This document shows positions 43,856-48,924 of a stretch of DNA of 48,924 nt, in pieces. A model generated the notes under the pieces. That model had not been told where the DNA came from. It was given only the letters and a program-made list of their open reading frames with translations, and did no database searches. Where the stretch lies: the NCBI GenBank assembly GCA_001644045.1, contig LUUF01000046.1, positions 1 to 48,924 of the forward strand. The letters are read 5' to 3'. Position numbers and translations under genes: made by a program. Origin of the DNA: Methylomonas methanica. Lineage in GTDB: Bacteria; Pseudomonadota; Gammaproteobacteria; Methylococcales; Methylomonadaceae. Every line of letters begins with the position of its first letter. The first letter of the stretch is position 1.

Positions 43856-44961
43856 CGGCCGTAGCTCACCCGGTAGATTACGCCCAGACTGTCGTCGCTG
43901 ATCAACAGGCTGCCGTCCGGCATTTGAATAATGTCGTTCGGGCGCCCAAGCACCTCGCCTTGCGCGGTCAGCCAACCGCTGATGAAGGGCAGTTCGTTGT
44001 AGGCCTGGCCTTCTCGGAATTTGACCACATTAACCTGATAACCTTGCGGTACGGTGCGATTCCAGGAACCATGCTGGGCTACGAACAATTGCCGGAAATA
44101 AGTGTCCGGGAATTGTTTACCGGTGTAAAAACGCATGCCTAGCGGGGCAATGTGGGCTTTATATTTCCAGGCGGGCGCCTTGAATTTGTAGCATTGCTTG
44201 TCTCCGATGTATTCGGGATCGGGGATGGTGCCGGCGTGGCAATAAGGGAAGCCGAAATGCTCGCCTTTTTGGTTCCATTCGTTCAGTTCGTCGGCTGGCG
44301 CATCGTCGCCCAGATAATCGCGGCCGTTGTCGTTGAAAAACAGATGGCCGCTGCGGGTTTCCCAATCGAAACCCACGGTGTTGCGAATACCGCGCGCCAG
44401 GATTTCCATATCGCTACCGTCGGGATCCAGGCGGATCAAGGAGCCGTATATCGGTTTCTCAGGGTCGCAGACGTTACAGGGGGCGCCAATCGCGGTATAT
44501 AGCTTGCCGTCGGGGCCGAAACGCAGATATTTCCAGCCATGATGGCGGTCGGAAGGGAATTGATCGAATACCGTGACCGGCTTGGGTGGGCTGGCCAGGC
44601 GTTGGCCGACTTCGTCGAAACGAATGATGCGTTGAATTTCCGCGACGTATAGGGTGCCGTCTTTGTAAGCCACGCCATTGGGCAGATTAAGTTGTTGGGC
44701 GATCAGATACTTTTGTTCGGCGACGCCGTCGCCATCTTTATCCTGCACCGCGTAAACGTTGCCTTGCCGAGAGCCGACATAGACCACGCCATTGTCGCCC
44801 AACGCCATTTGCCGGGCGTTGGGAATGTCGTCGGCGAAAATTCTAATGTTAAAACCCGGCGGCAAGCGCAATTGCTTTAGCACGGCTTCTTGTTCCGGGG
44901 TGGCTGCCAGGCATAGCGGTGCGGCGGCAAACAGCATTAGTAGCGACTTTATAATTCTCAT
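43852..44961 (-). CDS. PQQ-dependent sugar (sorbosone-type) dehydrogenase family protein (2)
   Basis: 369 residues from the ATG at 44961, with GAGGGA about 9 bases upstream and a signal peptide (MRIIKSLLMLFAAAPLCLA). Beta-propeller blades typical of the L-sorbosone dehydrogenase branch: LPPGFNIRIFADDIPNARQMALGDNGVVYVGS, DKDGDGVAE (a calcium-binding-like loop), DRHHGWKYLRFGPDGKLYTAIGAPCNVCD, ARGIRNTVGFDW, HLFFNDNGRDYLGDDAPADELNE and QHGSWNR. Conserved His residues in RHHGWK fit the PQQ catalytic base. A pair CNVC and C...C near FGFPYCH may form disulphides. Periplasmic oxidation of an aldose or aldehyde is inferred. Coupled to nudF by a 4-base overlap. Confidence 0.88.
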   Translation of the reverse strand: MRIIKSLLMLFAAAPLCLAATPEQEAVLKQLRLPPGFNIRIFADDIPNARQMALGDNGVVYVGSRQGNVYAVQDKDGDGVAEQKYLIAQQLNLPNGVAYKDGTLYVAEIQRIIRFDEVGQRLASPPKPVTVFDQFPSDRHHGWKYLRFGPDGKLYTAIGAPCNVCDPEKPIYGSLIRLDPDGSDMEILARGIRNTVGFDWETRSGHLFFNDNGRDYLGDDAPADELNEWNQKGEHFGFPYCHAGTIPDPEYIGDKQCYKFKAPAWKYKAHIAPLGMRFYTGKQFPDTYFRQLFVAQHGSWNRTVPQGYQVNVVKFREGQAYNELPFISGWLTAQGEVLGRPNDIIQMPDGSLLISDDSLGVIYRVSYGR

Positions 44962-45073
44962 TTTTATGTCCCTCAAGTAAACTTTGGCAGATGTTAACAC
45001 TCTATAGTCTTGAATTTAATCTTTCGACTCCCCAGATTAAACCCACTTTATAACAACACAGGAAAGTTACGCC

Positions 45074-45949
45074 ATGATGAGAATATTGCTATTTCTGGCT
45101 ACCAACGTGGCCATCATGATTGCGATCAGCATCATTTTTAATGTCTTAGGCTTGCAAGGCGCGCTGGACGCTCAAGGCGTCAACTTGAACATCGAAGGTC
45201 TGCTGGCGATGTCGGCGGTAATCGGCATGACCGGTTCGGTGATTTCATTGTTTATGTCCAAATGGTCTGCCAAAAGCTCGATGGGCGTGCATGTCATCGA
45301 ACAGCCGCAAAATCAAACCGAACAATGGTTGGTCGGCATCGTTGCCCAACAAGCCAAACAAGCCGGTATCGGTATGCCGGAAGTCGGTATTTTTGACGCG
45401 CCGGAAGCCAACGCGTTTGCCACCGGCGCCAACCGTAACAATGCCCTGGTGGCGGTCAGTACCGGTCTGCTGCGCAGTATGAATGCCGATGAAGTGGAAG
45501 CGGTGGTAGGCCATGAGATCAGTCACGTCGCCAACGGCGATATGGTGACGATGGCCTTGATGCAGGGCGTGGTTAACACCTTCGTCTATTTCTTCGCCAC
45601 TATCATCGGTTACGTGGTGGACCGGGTAGTATTCAAAACTGAACGCGGTTACGGCCCGGCCTATTATGTAACGCAGATGGTCGCGCAAATCGCCTTGTCG
45701 ATTTTGGCTTCGATGCTGGTGATGTGGTTTTCGCGTTACCGCGAATTCCGTGCCGACGCCGGCGGTGCCAACTTGGCCGGTCGTCAGAAAATGATAGGTG
45801 CATTGCGCGCGTTACAGCGTTCGCATGAGCCCGCCGAATTGCCCGGCGAACTGGCTGCATTCGGTATCAATGGCGGCGGCGTGCAACGCTTGTTTATGAG
45901 TCATCCGCCCTTGGAAGAACGCATCGCCGCGTTGCAAAACGCCCGTTAG
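45074..45949 (+). CDS. htpX: Membrane zinc metalloprotease HtpX
   Basis: 291 residues, the HtpX length. It degrades misfolded inner-membrane proteins. Two N-terminal membrane segments (about 4-24 and 37-60) precede the zinc site H147-EIS-H151 (VVGHEISHVANGDM), followed by two more membrane segments and the third ligand Glu in REFRADAGGANL. SHPPLEERIAALQ near the end is the family's usual close. It is monocistronic, with a perfect terminator after the stop. Regulation by CpxR in E. coli is known; no site was identified here. Confidence 0.96.
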   Translation: MMRILLFLATNVAIMIAISIIFNVLGLQGALDAQGVNLNIEGLLAMSAVIGMTGSVISLFMSKWSAKSSMGVHVIEQPQNQTEQWLVGIVAQQAKQAGIGMPEVGIFDAPEANAFATGANRNNALVAVSTGLLRSMNADEVEAVVGHEISHVANGDMVTMALMQGVVNTFVYFFATIIGYVVDRVVFKTERGYGPAYYVTQMVAQIALSILASMLVMWFSRYREFRADAGGANLAGRQKMIGALRALQRSHEPAELPGELAAFGINGGGVQRLFMSHPPLEERIAALQNAR

Positions 45950-45960
45950 TACGCTCCCTT

Positions 45961-45992
45961 GCCGCGCCGGATCAACCGGCGCGGCTTTTTTT
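45961..45992 (+). terminator. intrinsic terminator of htpX
   Basis: GCCGCGCCGG, loop ATCAA, CCGGCGCGGC, then seven T residues: a perfect 10-bp GC-rich stem with a U-tract. The T-tract ends exactly at the ATG of the DUF2835 gene. Confidence 0.9.
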
Positions 45993-46220
45993 ATGACCAA
46001 TCAATTTATCCGCTTCAAACTCGATCTGAGTTACGACCAGTACCTGGCTGTCTATCAAGGCGTTGCCAAAACCGTGGTCACCATTGCCGACGACGGCCGG
46101 CGCATCGTGTTCCCCGCCGGCAATATTCAACGTTACCTCACCAAGTCCGGGATTCAGGGCCATTTTGAAATGGAGCTGGGCGCCGGGAATAAGTTTGTCG
46201 GCATCAAGAAATTGGCTTAA
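45993..46220 (+). CDS. DUF2835 family protein
   Basis: 75 residues. The pattern FIRFKLDLSYDQYLAVYQGVA, VTIADDGRRIVFPAGNIQRYLT and GIQGHFEMEL is the DUF2835 family of small, beta-rich gammaproteobacterial proteins of unknown function. The ATG directly abuts the T-tract of the htpX terminator, leaving no room for a ribosome binding site. Expression would need read-through of the terminator or leaderless translation. Confidence 0.8.
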   Translation: MTNQFIRFKLDLSYDQYLAVYQGVAKTVVTIADDGRRIVFPAGNIQRYLTKSGIQGHFEMELGAGNKFVGIKKLA

Positions 46221-46457
46221 ATAACGGCCAATCAGGCAGCTCATTCCATTTACACAACTTGAAACCCCGCCGGCTGCAGGTGTCGAGGTCATTTATCGAT
46301 TAACCGACAATCCGCCGAAAATCTGTTCCTGATCGATAATTCACGTGCGAGTTGAATCTAAACGTTTTAAGATCGATCGGGCGGTAATGTTAAAAAACAC
46401 GTGAGTTAGGATATGTCTTAAAAATGTAAAGTAAAACAAGAAGGTGAGGAGATCGTT

Positions 46458-47468
46458 ATGCTTGAAAAACCACTCGCTCAAGAAATTATCCCGCCCAATG
46501 AACCCCAAGTCATAGAAGATTTGACGGCGCGCTTAAAAGCAAAAATTATGCAGGACAACCCGGCCGGCATCATGCGTCGGGATGCGCATCCGAAAATGCA
46601 CGGATTGGTCAAGGCGGAGTTTATTGTCGAAACCGATTTGCCGGAAGAATTGAGAATCGGGCTTTTCAAAGAGCCGCAAACCTATCAAGCCTGGATCCGT
46701 TTTTCCAACGCCAGCGGCACGATCAATCTGGACAAGGAAAATGATATTCGCGGCATGGCGATTAAATTGATGGGCGTGCCCGGCGAGAAACTTCTGGAGG
46801 CGGAAAAGCACGCGCAAACCCACGATTTGCTTTTGATCAGCGCCAGCCGCTTTGTGACCAAAGACGTTGCGGAATTTGATGGCTTGGTCAAGGCGCTGAC
46901 CGGCAGCCTGTCGGCAAAAATAGTATTTTTCTTCAGCCATTGGCGGGTGGTTTTCAACTTGCTGCGTAGCATGCTCAAGTTCGCTAATCCTCTGCAGATT
47001 CGCTATTTCAGTGCCACGCCGTATTTACTGGGTAATCGGGCGGTTAAATATTCGGCTATTCCGCATGTTGCTGCTCCCGATAGCATTCCGAGCAACCCGG
47101 CTGACGATTATTTGCGTTTGGCAATGGTCAGGCAATTGCAAATCGGCGATGCTTTTTTTGATTTTGCCGTGCAACTGCAGACCGACCCCGAAGTAATGCC
47201 GATTGAAGATCCGGGTGTCGAATGGCCGGAAGCGCTTTCGCCGTTTCGTAAGGTGGCGACGATCAGGATTTTGCAACAGGCGTTCGACACCGAGGCGCAG
47301 AACGCGTTCGGTGAGCATTTATCCTTCACGCCGTGGCACGCGCTGCCTGAACATCGGCCGCTGGGCGGTATCAACCGTGCACGTAAAATTGTTTACAACG
47401 CGATTTCAACATTTCGGCACGAAATGAACCAGATACCCAGGATTGAGCCGAATAGCTGGGATATTTAA
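46458..47468 (+). CDS. Catalase-family haem protein (short form)
   Basis: 336 residues with the minimal catalase fold. The distal haem pocket appears as MRRDAHPKMHGLVKAEFIVE at about 38-57, with the catalytic His in the HG.V..EF pattern, and AWIRFSNASGT at about 78-88 with the conserved Arg and Asn. The proximal ligand is a Tyr in RARKIVY near 317, where catalases normally have RxxxY. Large parts of monofunctional catalase, including the wrapping and NADPH domain, are missing, so it resembles the small catalase-related peroxidases and allene-oxide-synthase-like proteins. GAGGAG lies 6 bases before the ATG. Two CACGTG palindromes (46342-46347 and 46398-46403) lie upstream as possible regulator sites. 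Confidence 0.85.
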   Translation: MLEKPLAQEIIPPNEPQVIEDLTARLKAKIMQDNPAGIMRRDAHPKMHGLVKAEFIVETDLPEELRIGLFKEPQTYQAWIRFSNASGTINLDKENDIRGMAIKLMGVPGEKLLEAEKHAQTHDLLLISASRFVTKDVAEFDGLVKALTGSLSAKIVFFFSHWRVVFNLLRSMLKFANPLQIRYFSATPYLLGNRAVKYSAIPHVAAPDSIPSNPADDYLRLAMVRQLQIGDAFFDFAVQLQTDPEVMPIEDPGVEWPEALSPFRKVATIRILQQAFDTEAQNAFGEHLSFTPWHALPEHRPLGGINRARKIVYNAISTFRHEMNQIPRIEPNSWDI

Positions 47469-47550
47469 CGGCAACTGATAACGGTCTGTTGGGTGTTTTG
47501 GCCTGGACGGCGATATAGTAGCTGGCCAATAACTCATCGGCTCAAGCGAC

Positions 47551-48850
47551 ATGTCCAATCCCACAGACCGACATTCGGAACGCAGGCGTCTACTCAATAT
47601 CTTCAGCGGCTCGGTTGGCAACCTTGTTGAATATTTTGATTGGGCGATTTACGCCGCTTTTGCGTTGTACTTTGCCCCGGCTTTTTTCCCGGAAACCGAT
47701 CAAACCGCCCAGTTGCTAAACAACGCGGCGATATTCGCGGTAGGCTTTATCTTTCGGCCGCTGGGTGGCTGGTGGCTGGTGGCTGGGCAGCCTGGCAGAC
47801 CGCAAGGGCCGTAAAAGCGCCTTACTGTTTTCGGTCAGTGTGATGTGTTTGGGGTCGTTAATTATCGCCTGCACACCGGGCTATGCGGTGATCGGCATGT
47901 GGGCGCCGGCCTTGTTGCTGTTTGCCCGCATGTTGCAGGGCTTCAGCATCGGCGGCGAGTACGGCAGTTCCGCTACCTATCTGAGCGAGATGGCCGCGTC
48001 CCATCGGCGCGGCTATTACTCAAGTTTTCAATACGTCACCATCGTCCTCGGTCAAATCCTGGCCCTGGGTTTATTGATGCTGTTGCAAAAATGCCTGTTG
48101 AGCAGCGAGCAACTGCACGATTGGGGATGGCGTATCGGCTTTATCGTCGGCGGCTTGTTGGCTGTGGTGGCGATGGGCTTACGCGGCAACATGGCCGAGA
48201 CCAAGGCCTTTGTCGAGCAACATGCCTACCCGGCCCGACACGCCCATCTGCGCGAACTGCTGAAATATCCCAAATCGGTATTAACCGTGGTGGCATTAAC
48301 CGCAGGCGGTACCTTGTCGTACTACACCTTTACCGTCTACATGCAAAAGTACCTGGTCAACACTACGGGCTTTAGCAAGGACGACGCTACCACGATCTGC
48401 ACGCTGGCCTTGATCGTATTCATGTTGATTCAGCCGGTGTTCGGCCTGATCTCCGATTATGTCGGCCGACGCACGATGCTGATTGCTTTCGGTGCCGGCG
48501 CGACGCTGTTTACCGCGCCATTGCTTGATTTATTAGGCCACGCGCAAACCATCGAATCCGCGCTGTTCTGGTATATCTGTGCTTTGTTGATCGTCTCTGG
48601 CTATTCGTCGGTCAACGCCATCGTCAAAGCGGAATTGTTTCCTGTGCATATTCGCGCGTTGGGGGTCGGGTTTCCTTATGCGCTGACCGTGGCTATATTC
48701 GGCGGCAGCGCCGAGTATCTGGCTCTCTGGCTGAAAAGCCTGGGGCATGCCGAATGGTTTGCCTACTACGTCAGTGCCTGCGCGGCCGTGTCGATGCTGG
48801 TGGCGTTGATGATGAAAGAGCCGATGAAGGTGTCGCGTTTGGATATATGA
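47551..48850 (+). pseudogene. kgtP: Frameshifted alpha-ketoglutarate permease (KgtP-like MHS/MFS transporter)
   Basis: Frame one (47551-47814) encodes the first helices: VGNLVEYFDWAIYAAFALYFAPAFFP and AIFAVGFIFRPLGGWW. It then goes out of frame and stops after RPQGP. A second frame continues WWLGSLADRKGRKSALL... through SIGGEYGSSATYLSE, YTFTVYMQKYLVNT and ELFPVHIRALGVG to 48850. Joined, they give a 430-residue protein that aligns with E. coli KgtP (432), a proton symporter for 2-oxoglutarate. The break falls in GGTGGCT repeated three times (47764-47784). With two copies the frame is continuous and yields PLGGWWLGSLAD, matching the KgtP spacing. It is a slippage mutation, a phase-variable state or a sequencing error. 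No ribosome binding site at the ATG. Confidence 0.92.
47764..47784 (+). repeat. 7-bp tandem repeat (GGTGGCT x3) at the kgtP frameshift
   Basis: Three exact head-to-tail copies of GGTGGCT inside the coding region. A unit of seven shifts the reading frame with every copy gained or lost; two copies restore the KgtP frame. Confidence 0.95.
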
Positions 48851-48924
48851 TTAATGGCGGGAATTCAATTGGCTAATTGCTAACGGTGTCGATGAATGGG
48901 CAAATTCGACCCAGGCTGTGTAAA

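Noticed and set aside
47551..47814. Treating the first kgtP frame as a separate short gene
   Set aside because: It continues directly into the second frame's transporter sequence once one 7-bp repeat unit is removed, so it is a gene fragment.

Overview
The window is a chromosomal stretch of a gammaproteobacterium that is most likely a methanotroph or methylotroph of the Methylomonas/Methylococcaceae type. This is inferred from a formaldehyde-activating-enzyme (Fae) homologue, a cytochrome P460-family protein, two PQQ-type soluble sugar dehydrogenases, VPLPA/PEP-CTERM surface proteins, and housekeeping genes with gammaproteobacterial architecture (xseB-ispA-dxs, parE, class I gshA, lpxD, queD). 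No rRNA or tRNA gene, CRISPR array, integrase or complete insertion sequence was seen.

Layout. 1-3.3 kb: isoprenoid precursor operon xseB-ispA-dxs on the minus strand, divergent from parE. 3.4-5.5 kb: a small membrane protein, a CvfB-like RNA-binding protein and a cytochrome P460-family protein. 5.7-7.8 kb: a one-carbon-flavoured minus-strand group (Fae homologue, PPOX-fold flavoprotein, DUF4336 protein). 7.8-8.3 kb: a gene-free block with nested inverted repeats between two direct copies of a 31-bp hairpin. 8.3-11.9 kb: a secreted protein, gshA-cysH (thiol and sulfate assimilation) and a ccdAB toxin-antitoxin pair. 12-15.3 kb: recQ, DUF1249, queD, PilZ. 15.5-19.5 kb: trpS, an ElyC/YdcF-like protein and an MsbA-like ABC exporter. 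19.6-24.7 kb: a VPxPA-type sorted protein, peroxiredoxin Bcp, a TctD/TctE-like two-component pair, beta-carbonic anhydrase and a membrane protein. 24.7-28.8 kb: rpiA, lpxD and a fused MFS/spermidine-synthase protein. 28.9-34.8 kb: a MepA-like peptidase, proA, a DNase-I-fold protein, a small anchored protein, a VOC protein and a cytochrome P450. 35-40.4 kb: a 1295-residue hybrid histidine kinase and an alpha/beta-hydrolase lipoprotein. 40.6-45 kb: a PQQ dehydrogenase/VPLPA-protein pair and a second PQQ dehydrogenase/Nudix pair. 45-48.9 kb: htpX, DUF2835, a catalase-family protein and a frameshifted kgtP-like transporter.

The two strongest observations are these. First, the hybrid kinase at 35080-38967 carries an N-terminal membrane domain in which Asp34, Tyr41, Pro45, Ile71, Cys74 and His78 match the spacing of the copper/ethylene-binding residues of plant ETR1 exactly, so it is probably an ethylene receptor in a methane-oxidiser-like bacterium. 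Second, the kgtP-like gene at the right end is broken exactly at a three-copy 7-bp tandem repeat. Removing one copy restores a 430-residue KgtP, so the locus may be switchable or freshly mutated.

Other points worth attention are the Fae homologue without the usual active-site histidine, the nested-hairpin element at 7.9-8.26 kb, several dispersed hairpin families used between genes, and an alpha/beta hydrolase with Asp at the nucleophile elbow. Start codons were moved inside longer open frames wherever a ribosome binding site, a promoter or the family's usual length supported an internal ATG. All family names come from reading the proteins; no database search was run.
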